Below, piece by piece: positions 1 through 8,660 of a DNA stretch of 37,750 nt. Both the position numbers and the translations under genes were made by a program. The stretch comes from BOG-1112 sp964611335 (lineage in GTDB: Bacteria > Bdellovibrionota_B > Oligoflexia > Oligoflexales > Bog-1112). Location of the stretch: assembly GCA_964611335.1 (NCBI GenBank), contig CAZSXR010000008.1:1-37750 (forward strand). Reading direction: 5' to 3'. Each line of letters starts with the position of its first letter. Within the stretch, counting starts at the first letter, position 1. A model generated the notes under the pieces. The model had not been told where the DNA came from and searched no databases. It was given only the letters and a program-made list of their open reading frames with translations.

Positions 1-74
1 GGGGGGAGTTACTACTGGATTAGGGGGGAGTTACTACTGGATTAGGGGGGAGTTACTACTGGATTAGGGGGGAG
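1..74. repeat. 22-bp iteron array, left part
   Basis: Three full direct repeats at 9-30, 31-52 and 53-74, plus an 8-base partial unit at 1-8. The unit is TTACTACTGGATTA, then six G, then AG. The array ends exactly at the stop codon of the replication gene (75-77, read on minus). The same unit recurs at the other end of the window, so this is one array broken by linearisation. Iterons beside a replication gene normally bind the plasmid initiator and control copy number; that role is inferred here. Confidence 0.9.
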
Positions 75-2681
75 TTAAAGTCCTACACGATATGTATTAA
101 GGTTCCCGTCTTTAATGTAAGTTTTTTCCCCATCCATCACTCCAGCATTAATTAGATCCTGAACCGATTTCTTGATTTTTTTAAGAGCCTCTTTCTTGTC
201 AAAACTAGGGCTAATATTTAGAAGCTTTTTACACTTTTCTATTGAAATTTTCATGGTAGGTAGATTTTGAGAAGCGAAAAAAATATAAAAAGATAAACTA
301 TCACCCTTGAGAGATAGAGCGATGGATTTATTAAACATTGTATATTCCTCTATCCTGTAGAAGGTCACCATAAAGTTATTAAATCCAATTCGCACTTTAC
401 AATTTCTACCTTCCCCAACAGAGTATACATCATTGATCAATGGTCCACGCCATCTGTGCCCACGAAAGTTCTGAAAATCAAGTGACATGCGTCGGAGACG
501 GTCCAATTGTCTATGTACTTTTTCAAAATTAGGGCCTGAGATATTTAAACCGCTCATAGTTAGGATTTGACTTAAACTAATATCTAAAATAAGTCCTCTT
601 CTTCCATTTCGATGGGAATGCGTGAGTTCATTTACAAGAAGGGCAAATAATTTCATGTCTTCTTGATCGCAAACTGGTCCAGCAATAATCAGAGTATCCC
701 CAGTTATCCATACATCTTTGTGTATGGATGCAGATGGTCGATCTTTATCATGAAATTTCCCGTTAACAAAATCTGTTAATTCCGAACGTCTTTTATTTGA
801 AACAGTTTCAAATGCTGGATTCCGTGATAACCAATTCATAATGTGTGATGTGTTATCGTCAAGTGTCATTAATTTTTTTGATGCTTCACCCATATTAAAA
901 TTCTCTGCTTCTTCTTTTGTAACAACTTCAACTTCAACAGGAGCTGTTTTGGAAATTGTTTGTAAATTTAAATCTCCAAAATCAAACTTATAAAGAATTC
1001 CGTTTCTATCTTCTTTGTGCTTAAGGAGAAGTATCAGTTCTTTTCCATGATTTACCTTCCCTAAAACTAGGGTTTTATAACCACGTTCATTTCTAATTTT
1101 AAACTCTTTTTTCAGCTCTGGAGAGACTTCGCCAAGAAAGGCAACCCAACGGGCTAAGGAGTATAGCTTTAGACTTCCACCAATCGTTGCTCCGGGTGAT
1201 GGCTTTTCTTTGCCTTTAATCATAGCAGATCTGTTAGAGTGGTGAAGAATAAGGACTGCACACCCAAGGGTTTTTCCAATAAGCTTAAGCTCTTGCAGAA
1301 TTTCCTCACAACTAAACCCGTCGTTCAAATCTTTTGAACTCCAGTAAGTTAGATGGTCAATTATGAGAAGACGTAGAGAATCAGGATTTGTACCTTTTTT
1401 CTTAAGCGTGTTTTGTATGACCTCTATTATTGAATTTGGATCAACTGAGTTTTGTAATTTTCTTCCATCAATGAGATGGAGATTATTATTTATTGATAGA
1501 TATTCTTCTGTCGTGAAGTCTTGTTTAATTTCTCGTTGTCTTTGGCTAAAAATGGATAGTGGATCTTCCAAAGTTAAATAACAACATGCTCCACTTTCTA
1601 TAGGTCCAAACCCCAAAAAATCTTTCTGTCCTCCACATGCTATTTGATTGGCTATGAGTAGGGCTACTCCACTCTTCCCATATCCACCTGGAGCACAAAG
1701 GATTCCAATATCACCCCTTAAAAGTCCGGGTAGAACATAATTTTCAGGAGCTGGAGGTTCTGCACTTTCAATTTCCCATCCTGATACTGTGTTGATATTT
1801 CCATCTTGTTCATTCTCTTGAACCCCAAGAGGTTTGTTTGAGACAGATTGAAGTTGTTTTCGAACTGTTTCCAATCCTTCTCGGATATGGAGATCATTCC
1901 AATCTTTTGGCTGATCTTGATCACATGCAAAAATTGGAAAGATGGCTTTCACTTCCTTACTAACTTTTTCTGCTGCTTTTTTTCCTGTGTTTATACGACC
2001 GAATCGATCATCATCTCCGGCAATTATTATTGAAACTTGCTTGTATTTGTTTTTTAAAACTTTGACCACATCAGGAAGATTGGAAGCCCCAAATGTGCAG
2101 ATAGTCATCGTTTTAGTGGCCATGCACACACTAGCGGCTGTAGCAAAACCTTCTGCTACGTAAATTTTAGTGATATCTAAATTTGCAGACTCAAGAATAA
2201 AATAGGCTTCTTTTCTTTTAGACCCTTTAACAAAAAGTTTTTTCCCGTCGTTTGTGATAGTTTGAAGACCTACTAATATTTCGTTCCTGTACATGGGGAT
2301 CACGAGGTTTCCAAAGTAGTTAACTCTCGCTCCAAATAGCCCATCAATTTTTTTCTTTTCAAGATAATGGGAGCGACCAAGAATTTTGCAACTTGCCCAC
2401 TTTTCATCAAGATTTGAACCTCTACGCCAGAAAGCTCCTGAGAGATCTTTGCTGTTAAAGGTTGCTTTTAGTGCTGGATCTTTATGGCTGCCAACAGTGA
2501 GAGTGATGTTTCCATCAACAGTTTTTGACCCAATATACCAATGAGGTTCTCTTCCCTTTTCGCCGTCACCAAAGCGTTGAGGTTTCCCGTCTAGTACGAG
2601 ATCTTTTGGGATTGATACGCGTTGTTGAGAAACAAATTCCGCTAATTGTTGTTCTGGGGTTTGCGTGATAGACTCCGTCAT
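75..2681 (-). CDS. Plasmid replication protein: Toprim + RepA-type helicase + C-terminal initiator domain
   Basis: An 868-residue protein combining three replication activities. A Toprim-like segment lies at about 170-250, with VAEGFATAASV near 175 and IIIAGDDD near 218. A RecA/RepA-type hexameric helicase ATPase follows at about 315-560: Walker A APGGYGKSG near 330, Walker B LLIIDHL near 438, and the LILHHSN sensor-like strand near 477. The last 250 residues look like tandem winged-helix domains of plasmid initiators of the RepC/RepA iteron-binding kind; that part is inferred from the ISLSQILTMSGLNISG helix-turn-helix-like stretch and from position. The start ATG follows an AGGAGG ribosome site nine bases upstream. 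The stop codon touches the 22-bp iterons. In IncQ plasmids helicase (RepA), primase (RepB) and initiator (RepC) are separate proteins; here the equivalent modules seem fused. Confidence 0.85.
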   Translation of the reverse strand: MTESITQTPEQQLAEFVSQQRVSIPKDLVLDGKPQRFGDGEKGREPHWYIGSKTVDGNITLTVGSHKDPALKATFNSKDLSGAFWRRGSNLDEKWASCKILGRSHYLEKKKIDGLFGARVNYFGNLVIPMYRNEILVGLQTITNDGKKLFVKGSKRKEAYFILESANLDITKIYVAEGFATAASVCMATKTMTICTFGASNLPDVVKVLKNKYKQVSIIIAGDDDRFGRINTGKKAAEKVSKEVKAIFPIFACDQDQPKDWNDLHIREGLETVRKQLQSVSNKPLGVQENEQDGNINTVSGWEIESAEPPAPENYVLPGLLRGDIGILCAPGGYGKSGVALLIANQIACGGQKDFLGFGPIESGACCYLTLEDPLSIFSQRQREIKQDFTTEEYLSINNNLHLIDGRKLQNSVDPNSIIEVIQNTLKKKGTNPDSLRLLIIDHLTYWSSKDLNDGFSCEEILQELKLIGKTLGCAVLILHHSNRSAMIKGKEKPSPGATIGGSLKLYSLARWVAFLGEVSPELKKEFKIRNERGYKTLVLGKVNHGKELILLLKHKEDRNGILYKFDFGDLNLQTISKTAPVEVEVVTKEEAENFNMGEASKKLMTLDDNTSHIMNWLSRNPAFETVSNKRRSELTDFVNGKFHDKDRPSASIHKDVWITGDTLIIAGPVCDQEDMKLFALLVNELTHSHRNGRRGLILDISLSQILTMSGLNISGPNFEKVHRQLDRLRRMSLDFQNFRGHRWRGPLINDVYSVGEGRNCKVRIGFNNFMVTFYRIEEYTMFNKSIALSLKGDSLSFYIFFASQNLPTMKISIEKCKKLLNISPSFDKKEALKKIKKSVQDLINAGVMDGEKTYIKDGNLNTYRVGL

Positions 2682-2718
2682 AAGATGTGCCTCCTAGTTT
2701 TTGTAGGTGGTTCATTTA

Positions 2719-2752
2719 GAGGTTGGCATTGCTTCGAACCAACGCCAATCTC
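2719..2752 (-). promoter_or_regulatory. Hairpin in the leader of the replication gene
   Basis: Inverted repeat with arms GAGGTTGGC (2719-2727) and GCCAATCTC (2744-2752), eight of nine positions pairing plus one G-U. It lies 38 bases upstream of the Rep start, inside the 145-bp gap between this gene and the membrane-protein gene. It could be a copy-control or attenuator structure; no T-tract follows. Confidence 0.4.
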
Positions 2753-2826
2753 GCCTTCGTATCTAAAAAATCAGCAATATCTAAGATCCAGTGTATCAAG
2801 ATATCTGCCTACAATTAAGACAATTT

Positions 2827-3885
2827 TTAATGATCAAAACAACCTGTGTGCTTTAGTCTGCTAAATAGACAATGAACCAAATAGGCGTTAAGGATCATCG
2901 CAACGAAACGAATCCAAAAAGCATAAGAAATTTTGCTTGTAGTGTTTGAGATTGATGAATTAGTGGCATGATCGTTTGTGCTATCCAGTTTTGTCAACTT
3001 TGCTCTTTCATCATCAATTTTCTTCTGTAGCTCTTGTCTTCTTGAAACATAGCTTGCCGGTAAAGCTTCGATGCTTGATAAATGAACATTAATCGCCTTT
3101 GTAATAAATTCTTTTTCTTTAGATTTCTCTGAAAGAACGTCAGAAATGGCTCCATGAAAAAAAGATCCTAAACCTACAATTGTAGAGATGAGAAAGAGGC
3201 TCAAAAAAAATTTGTGCGTTTTTTTTGAGCTGAAAGCTAGGGATGCGGCCAAAATGATCAAAACAAGCTCAGAAATACACGCATTGATCGAAGCTACGAA
3301 CGATGAAGATTCAATTTTCTCAAAGAATAAATAATTTTGATAAGTGAGATATGCGCTCAAAATAAGCACAGGGATCATGCTTAGAAGATACTCTGGATGA
3401 GCCGCTAAGTTAAATAAAGACTCCCATCGAGAACTTATTTGAGACCCTGGATTTGAAACCTTCAATGAGACTACTTTTTGTGTCTCATTTGAGATTTGAG
3501 ACTGATTTTGTGTCATCGTTTGAGACCCTATTTGAGACAAGTTTTGAGACAAGTTTTGAGACAGTGGACTTGGTTGTGAATGCTCGTTATTAAAGATTTC
3601 TGGACTTGTCATTTTAATAGCCATTTGAGACTTAACTTGAGACAAAGAATGTTGCAAAACACCCCTATCTGACTCTCTAACAAGGCTTTTGGATTGAGAC
3701 CGTCTATCTATTTGAGACGGTATTTGAGACAAGTTCTTTGGTTGTCTCAATGCCTTTTTTTTATCCATATAGAAGAGATTTTGAGATACTGTCTCTTTAG
3801 CTTTGAGCCTATACTTTTCGTTTCGTTCCCGTCTCTTTCTCTGTTCAGGACTCAAATTCTCATCAGGGATCTTTTTACGAGCCAT
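2827..3885 (-). CDS. Membrane protein with Ser-Gln-rich N-terminal half, unknown function
   Basis: A 352-residue protein I do not recognise. Residues 1-30 are highly charged (Arg/Lys-rich). Residues 35-150 are low complexity, rich in Ser-Gln pairs such as SQNLSQNLSQ. Hydrophobic segments follow at about 168-190, 205-225, 232-252 and 325-345, with a charged, probably coiled stretch at 255-305. The start has a GGAG site nine bases upstream. It lies between rep and parA and points toward rep, so it could be co-transcribed with rep. The Ser-Gln codons coincide with a dense array of the DNA word TTTGAGAC (GTCTCAAA in the coding strand), so the repeats may be kept for DNA function and not protein function. 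Partition or copy-control accessory is only a guess. Confidence 0.7.
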   Translation of the reverse strand: MARKKIPDENLSPEQRKRRERNEKYRLKAKETVSQNLFYMDKKKALRQPKNLSQIPSQIDRRSQSKSLVRESDRGVLQHSLSQVKSQMAIKMTSPEIFNNEHSQPSPLSQNLSQNLSQIGSQTMTQNQSQISNETQKVVSLKVSNPGSQISSRWESLFNLAAHPEYLLSMIPVLILSAYLTYQNYLFFEKIESSSFVASINACISELVLIILAASLAFSSKKTHKFFLSLFLISTIVGLGSFFHGAISDVLSEKSKEKEFITKAINVHLSSIEALPASYVSRRQELQKKIDDERAKLTKLDSTNDHATNSSISNTTSKISYAFWIRFVAMILNAYLVHCLFSRLKHTGCFDH

Positions 3886-3971
3886 AAAGACGTCTCCGTA
3901 GAGGTTTTTATGTGATGTCTCAAATCAAATACAGACTTACATAAATATTAAGAGATTTAGAAATTTGAGAC
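3438..3971. repeat. Array of TTTGAGAC boxes (candidate centromere or operator)
   Basis: Exact TTTGAGAC occurs at 3438, 3495, 3519, 3531, 3543, 3555, 3624, 3711, 3723 and 3964, and inverted (GTCTCAAA) at 3917. One-base variants lie at 3488, 3636, 3693 and 3780. Several neighbours are exactly 12 bp apart (3519/3531/3543/3555, 3624/3636, 3711/3723). The boxes continue past the start codon at 3885 into the non-coding region towards parA. Outside this stretch I saw the word only at 4810 and 12335, roughly chance level. Short spaced direct repeats are typical targets of ribbon-helix-helix partition proteins, one of which is encoded at 4955. A parS role is inference. Confidence 0.6.
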
Positions 3972-4320
3972 AATGTTGTTTTTAATCTTTGCTTAAGTGA
4001 TGATTTAAAATAGTGTTTCATCACTTAAATGTGCGCATAAACTAAGCAGTCCTTCTTTACTTCTTTCCTTCTATATGTACAGCTATGTATACAGTTTTAC
4101 TTCTCAATTCAAATACTGACACATATTTAGGCAGCAGGATGGTAACATCGAAATATATTTACACACATAGCCGTATAAAAGCACATCTGCATGCAAATCA
4201 ATCAGCACATCAATCTACTCATATGTTTTTTTCTAAACAAAGATTCCTTTCTATCAAGCTTCTGATATACTCATAAGTGATGTTGTATTCCTATCAGGCA
4301 ATAATTAGGTGTGTCCCTAT
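3886..4320. promoter_or_regulatory. Intergenic region between the membrane-protein gene and parA
   Basis: This 435-bp AT-rich region separates divergent genes. It holds two TTTGAGAC-type boxes (3917 inverted, 3964 direct), a perfect inverted repeat with 11-bp arms at 3993-4028, and a third copy of that repeat's core, TAAGTGATG, at 4274-4282, about 40 bases before parA. Promoters for both flanking genes and the partition site should lie here, but I could not pick a convincing -35/-10 pair. A 63-codon open frame at 4085-4276 has no recognisable feature and was not called. Confidence 0.5.
3993..4028. promoter_or_regulatory. Inverted repeat with 11-bp arms upstream of parA
   Basis: Arms TTAAGTGATGA (3993-4003) and TCATCACTTAA (4018-4028) are exactly complementary around a 14-base AT-rich spacer. 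The core TAAGTGATG returns at 4274-4282 just before parA. The pattern fits an operator or part of a partition site. Confidence 0.55.
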
Positions 4321-5022
4321 ATGATTATTTCTGTAGTGAATCAAAAAGGTGGGGTTGGAAAGTCAACTATCAGTACAAACATTGCAGTCAGCTTCGCACA
4401 ACTCGGGAAAAGGGTTCTTTTTGTAGATGCGGATGACCAGAAATCTGCCTTAAATTGGATCAATAACCGTCCAGAAAAGTCACCGACCATTGTCGGTACT
4501 CATTTGGGCACTCAACACTTGAAAAAACAGGTTAAAGAGTTGTCAAAAAACTATGATGTCACCATCATAGACGGAAAAGGGATCATCTCTGAAGCCTCGA
4601 AAGCAGCTTTAGTGATTAGTGATTTCTTTATAGTCCCTGTTGGACCTGGTACATTTGATCTTCATTCTACCGAGGATTTTATAGATCAAGTTATCAATGA
4701 AGTTTCGAGCTTCAAAGACACTAAAGGGGCCATTTTGTTTAACCAAATGGACAAGACAATACTCACTAAACAAATCAACAAATATATTCATTCATTAGAG
4801 TTCCCTGTTTTTGAGACAATGCTCCCACGCCTTGCTGCTTTTAGAGAAGCAACATCGAAGAATTTGTCAATTTCAGAGTATGCACCAGCATCAAGTGCAA
4901 GTATTGCGTTTGAAAATTTTTTCCAAGAACTATGCGATGGATTAGGAGTAAAAAATGACAAAAAGCTTCGAAATCGGAAAGAAAAAAACCACCGAGCAAC
5001 CGAGCAATCCCGTCATTACTGA
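4321..5022 (+). CDS. parA: ParA-family partition ATPase
   Basis: A 233-residue Walker-type ATPase that drives plasmid segregation by ATP-dependent, DNA-bound dynamics. The deviant Walker A motif KGGVGKST is at residues 9-16, the A' motif VLFVDADDQ near 35, and the Walker B strand YDVTIIDGKG near 80. There is no N-terminal HTH, so it is the short ParA type that pairs with a small ribbon-helix-helix partner, and such a gene overlaps its 3' end (4955). I chose ATG 4321, which begins directly with the ATPase strand MIISVVNQKGG; a GTG at 4309 would add four residues. Confidence 0.9.
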   Translation: MIISVVNQKGGVGKSTISTNIAVSFAQLGKRVLFVDADDQKSALNWINNRPEKSPTIVGTHLGTQHLKKQVKELSKNYDVTIIDGKGIISEASKAALVISDFFIVPVGPGTFDLHSTEDFIDQVINEVSSFKDTKGAILFNQMDKTILTKQINKYIHSLEFPVFETMLPRLAAFREATSKNLSISEYAPASSASIAFENFFQELCDGLGVKNDKKLRNRKEKNHRATEQSRHY

Positions 5023-5224
5023 AAGTATTTTACAACGGGAAGATTCGTTTGTTAGTGGAAAAGAACGTGATGTTGTAAAGTCTATACGAATGCCTGAAAC
5101 GCTTAGCAAACGCTTGAAATACTATGCTTTCGTAAGTAGCAGAACAGAAACAGAGATTGTCATCGAAGTTCTAAAACGAGAGCTTGATTCGCTCAACATC
5201 AGACTCCCCGACGAGATGCGATAG
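4955..5224 (+). CDS. Small ribbon-helix-helix protein, probable ParB/ParG-type partner of ParA
   Basis: An 89-residue protein with a basic, probably flexible N-terminus (1-40) and a C-terminal segment VVKSIRMPETLSKRLKYYAF...ETEIVIEVLKREL that fits the strand-helix-helix pattern of CopG/MetJ-type DNA binders. It overlaps the end of parA by 68 bp in another frame and has a strong AGGAG site. In short-ParA systems such proteins bind the centromere repeats and repress the operon. Its targets could be the TTTGAGAC boxes or the TAAGTGATG repeats upstream; this is inferred from position. Confidence 0.7.
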   Translation: MTKSFEIGKKKTTEQPSNPVITESILQREDSFVSGKERDVVKSIRMPETLSKRLKYYAFVSSRTETEIVIEVLKRELDSLNIRLPDEMR

Positions 5225-5241
5225 CAAGAATTTTCTCCCTC

Positions 5242-7122
5242 CTACTGTTCTCGCAAAATATGAAATCTTCTTCCCCATTGAGGAAGTGATATCAAAAACG
5301 TGGTAGATTTTTCCTCAGAATTCGAAAATGCATCAATAGAACCATTGAAATCCGAAACCAATTTTTTACACAACGCTAATCCAACGCCGTGACCCTTATC
5401 CTTGGTCGTAAAGTGTAGTTTAAAAATATCTTCACCTAAACTGTTAGGGATTACAGACCCTGTATTCTTAATCCTGATTTTAATTCCACCAAACAGTTTC
5501 CTCGAAATCTCAAAAGAAATACTTGTTCCCAAACCTCCAGACTCTATAGCATTCTCAAAAATATTCTCATAGATCTTAAGAAAATTTGCTTTCTGTCCCG
5601 TAATTTCTATTGGAACTCCGCAGATGGAAATCTCCCCTGAAAACTCTGGAAAACAGCCTTTGATGTTCTTGGCAGCCTCCTCTGCTGTTTCCAACAAATT
5701 AACCTTTTCCTGATAACGATCTGAGCTGCTTTCGTTAATAATACGTAGTTCATCCAATATATTGTTGAGCCTTTCGAATGCAGAATTTACAACAGGTTCA
5801 ATTTTTTCAGTTAACTCCTTAGCTAGCTGTGGATATTTGACCCGAAGATGTTTGAGTTCTGAAAGCACAACTTTAAAAGGTCTTCTTATTTCATGAGAAA
5901 CAGCCATAGTCGTTTGCGTAACAGCAGCCTCTTTTACAAGCTGTTGATTACGAATCCGAATCCTATTGACAAGAGATATCGAGAAGAAAGTCATTTCTAC
6001 TAGAGTGCCTATCTCCTGTGAGTGCTTTGTGAAAAAATTAAAAGGGAGTACATTGAAATTTCTCAAAATCAGAACTGCCATTCCCGCTAAGTAAGAAGAC
6101 CAACCCAAAAAATATAGAAGTGAGTTTTCTGTCCGTTTCGTGACCAAATAAAAGCTAAAAATGAAATAAAAAATGAACATTGAAAATCCAATGTAGGATA
6201 TGGTCTTCGAAACGGTAGTAAAATCCGCTAAAAAGCAGAACGGTATTAAAAAAAGATTTAAAATTGTCACCATCAATAAAACAATATTCCATTTAGGAGA
6301 CGTCGTTGAAAAATTTATAAACCTTCGACTATATTCATTTAGAAAAGCTAGCAGGATCGGCGAAATTGTGACAACAGATCTATAGTTCAAAGTCGAATTT
6401 TCAGACCACAAATAAAGATGTGAAAACCCTGCATAACTGAACTGGTAAAGTGTGTTTGCGATTACATAAAAAAGATAGATAAAGAAAAGAGAAAGGTGAG
6501 CACTCTGACGAGATGCGATAGCAGAAATGATGAGAAAAATTACGAGTATTATGTTCGCTACAAAAAGGCCGAAATAAATGCCAGCAGCAAGCTTACTGCT
6601 TGAGTCTTGTTCCATATATTCTTTGCTTGGATAAACATTGATCTTTCCAATGACAGGCCCTTGACTCGCTATATGAAAAAATATTGTTTTAGTTTCACTA
6701 GGCTCAAATTTTATCAACACCAATGGATATCTATTGTCTATTGGCTCTAAAACCGACGAAACCCTGAATCTCCTACCAAGGGAGTAGTCAGGAATGCTTT
6801 GGTTGCTTGAGTACACATCAACAAGCTGTAACATTGGGTAGTCGATTTCAAAAAATATTCTCAGATGTTGTGTGTCAATATTTGAGCATTCCGCCTTTAC
6901 CCAAAGATGTTTAGAGGTGTAGCCTTCGCCTAGTTTATTACTTATTTTCACAAATTTATTTTGAAAATTTACATCCATAATTTCTCGAGGGGAAAGATGC
7001 ACATCACTATTCAAATATTTTGAAAAAGAGCATAAAACAGGGTCTTTTGTATTCACACTTAATACGGAAGATGAGAAAAGCACACAAAAGGTTAAGAGAA
7101 TTCTTTTTAAAAACTCAATCAA
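5242..7122 (-). CDS. Sensor histidine kinase with 7TMR-DISM sensory/membrane region
   Basis: A 626-residue membrane kinase, last gene of a four-gene operon. Residues 1-22 form a signal peptide. Residues 30-160 form a periplasmic beta-rich domain of the 7TMR-DISM extracellular type. About 177-390 holds seven hydrophobic helices. The dimerisation helix carries the phospho-acceptor in AVSHEIRRP (His410). The ATPase domain has the N-box IFENAIESGG near 521 and the G-box GHGVGLALCKKL at 577-588. The start is TTG at 7122, overlapping the TGA of the ligase gene (TTGA), which implies translational coupling. No receiver is fused; the operon's separate receiver is the obvious partner. A chromosomal-style sensor on a phage-plasmid is unusual. 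Ligand unknown. Confidence 0.88.
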   Translation of the reverse strand: MIEFLKRILLTFCVLFSSSVLSVNTKDPVLCSFSKYLNSDVHLSPREIMDVNFQNKFVKISNKLGEGYTSKHLWVKAECSNIDTQHLRIFFEIDYPMLQLVDVYSSNQSIPDYSLGRRFRVSSVLEPIDNRYPLVLIKFEPSETKTIFFHIASQGPVIGKINVYPSKEYMEQDSSSKLAAGIYFGLFVANIILVIFLIISAIASRQSAHLSLFFIYLFYVIANTLYQFSYAGFSHLYLWSENSTLNYRSVVTISPILLAFLNEYSRRFINFSTTSPKWNIVLLMVTILNLFLIPFCFLADFTTVSKTISYIGFSMFIFYFIFSFYLVTKRTENSLLYFLGWSSYLAGMAVLILRNFNVLPFNFFTKHSQEIGTLVEMTFFSISLVNRIRIRNQQLVKEAAVTQTTMAVSHEIRRPFKVVLSELKHLRVKYPQLAKELTEKIEPVVNSAFERLNNILDELRIINESSSDRYQEKVNLLETAEEAAKNIKGCFPEFSGEISICGVPIEITGQKANFLKIYENIFENAIESGGLGTSISFEISRKLFGGIKIRIKNTGSVIPNSLGEDIFKLHFTTKDKGHGVGLALCKKLVSDFNGSIDAFSNSEEKSTTFLISLPQWGRRFHILREQ

Positions 7123-8660
7123 AATGAAGCCTCAGCTATCTTTCTAAGTTCTGGTTTAAATATTTTACCCACTGCTGTCAGTGGAAATTGTTTCAAAAAG
7201 AAAACTTTTGTAGGAATCGAGACTTTTTCCAAACCACTTGATCGAAAAAAATCTAATAGTTCTGACTCTGTTGCACTGCACTCTTCTATTAGCGAAACAA
7301 AAACAACAGGAACTTCACCAAGTCTTTCATCACGTTTTCCAACGGCTGAAGCAAGTTTTACAGAAGGGTGTTTACTTATAATTTCTTCTATATTTTTTGG
7401 ATCAATATTATGTCCACCCCTTATAATAAGATCCTTACTACGACCTGTTATCCAGAGAAATCCATCGTCATCTAGCTTCCCCAAATCCCCAGTGTCGAAC
7501 CACTCTTCGTACCAAACTCCTTGATTATCTCGTGGGTTTAAATATCCTGAGAATACATTCGATCCTCGTATCAAGATATTGCCTGATTCATTTTTTGAAC
7601 AATCGTTCAAAATTTTATGCTTTTCCTTATCAATATTGGCAATCCTAACATCACACCCCCAAGATGGAATCCCTACAGAGCCCACCTTTCGAGGCCCTGT
7701 AATTGGATTGCAACAAACAGCACATGTTGATTCAGTTAATCCATAACCTTCCAAAATCTTCAAGCCTGTTGCTTTTTCAAAGCGTTCAAATAGATCAACT
7801 GATAACGGTGCAGCTCCAGCTATTGCGTAACGTAAACTTGTGAGGTTTTGATTTTCTTTTATAGGCAGAGACAAAAGATCTGCGAGAATTGTTGGTACTG
7901 ATGAGAACAAACTGATTCCAAACTTTTCAACAACATTCCAGAAGTTTTCAAAAAATATTTTATTCTTGAATCCACCATAAGGCAGAACAATAGTGCCGCA
8001 TGTTAAAAATGGAACAAGTCCCGTAATGTGAATCGCATTAACATGAAAGAGAGGAAGACCACAAAGAAATACATCATTGCTATCAGAATCGACGACATTT
8101 CTGATCATAATACTATTGGAAATACAGTTCTTGTGAGACAGAGGAACAATCTTAGGGAGTCCTGTTGTCCCTCCAGTATGAAAATAAGCAGCTATGCTAT
8201 TTTCATCTATTTCAACTGGCTCAACAGATGATTGCTTAGACAGCAAGGTCAAAAAATCTTCTCTAACGATAAATACTTGCTTCTGTGTTTTATTCTCTAT
8301 TTCATGGGCTTTTTCACAATATTTTTCATCAAGAAACAAAAAGTCTGAATTGCATGCAATCATGATATTGCTGATCTCGTTCGCAGACAGCTGAGGATTG
8401 ATTGGGTTTACAATCCCTACTGCTTGTGTTCCCCACAGGACAATTTGTGTGTAAAAATGGTTATCCATTGCAAAAGATACGACTGGTTTTTTTTCTTGCA
8501 AAGACACACTTACTAAACCAGCAAATCTCAATAGAAGATCCTGAAACTCTCCGTAAGTCACGAAATTTGGTTTGCTGTAATCTTTAAAGTGAATAAAAGC
8601 TGTTTTTGATGGATTATGGTTAGCTGCTGAAAAAATATATTCGAGCCCACTCTTTAACAT
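7119..8660 (-). CDS. AMP-forming acyl-CoA synthetase-like enzyme (ANL superfamily)
   Basis: A 513-residue adenylate-forming enzyme. Family chemistry is activation of a carboxylic acid with ATP to an acyl-AMP, then transfer to CoA or another thiol. Motifs: HTGGTTGLPK near 160 (AMP/phosphate loop), EGYGLTEST near 304, DTGDLGKLDDDGFLWITGR near 389-407 with the hinge after it, and AVGKIFK near 497 with the catalytic lysine. Length is usual for the family and all core motifs are present, so it is probably active. No signal peptide; cytosolic. I chose ATG 8660, which has AGGA upstream and overlaps the receiver gene by 7 bp; an earlier ATG at 8705 is possible. Placed between a receiver and a sensor kinase, it may make or degrade the sensed acyl signal; that is inference. 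The acid substrate cannot be read from the sequence. Confidence 0.85.
   Translation of the reverse strand: MLKSGLEYIFSAANHNPSKTAFIHFKDYSKPNFVTYGEFQDLLLRFAGLVSVSLQEKKPVVSFAMDNHFYTQIVLWGTQAVGIVNPINPQLSANEISNIMIACNSDFLFLDEKYCEKAHEIENKTQKQVFIVREDFLTLLSKQSSVEPVEIDENSIAAYFHTGGTTGLPKIVPLSHKNCISNSIMIRNVVDSDSNDVFLCGLPLFHVNAIHITGLVPFLTCGTIVLPYGGFKNKIFFENFWNVVEKFGISLFSSVPTILADLLSLPIKENQNLTSLRYAIAGAAPLSVDLFERFEKATGLKILEGYGLTESTCAVCCNPITGPRKVGSVGIPSWGCDVRIANIDKEKHKILNDCSKNESGNILIRGSNVFSGYLNPRDNQGVWYEEWFDTGDLGKLDDDGFLWITGRSKDLIIRGGHNIDPKNIEEIISKHPSVKLASAVGKRDERLGEVPVVFVSLIEECSATESELLDFFRSSGLEKVSIPTKVFFLKQFPLTAVGKIFKPELRKIAEASF

Noticed and set aside
1..74. CRISPR array
   Set aside because: The 22-bp units are contiguous without unique spacers and no cas gene is present.
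4085..4276. 63-codon open frame in the gap before parA
   Set aside because: No clear ribosome site or recognisable motif; the region is rich in repeats and likely regulatory.
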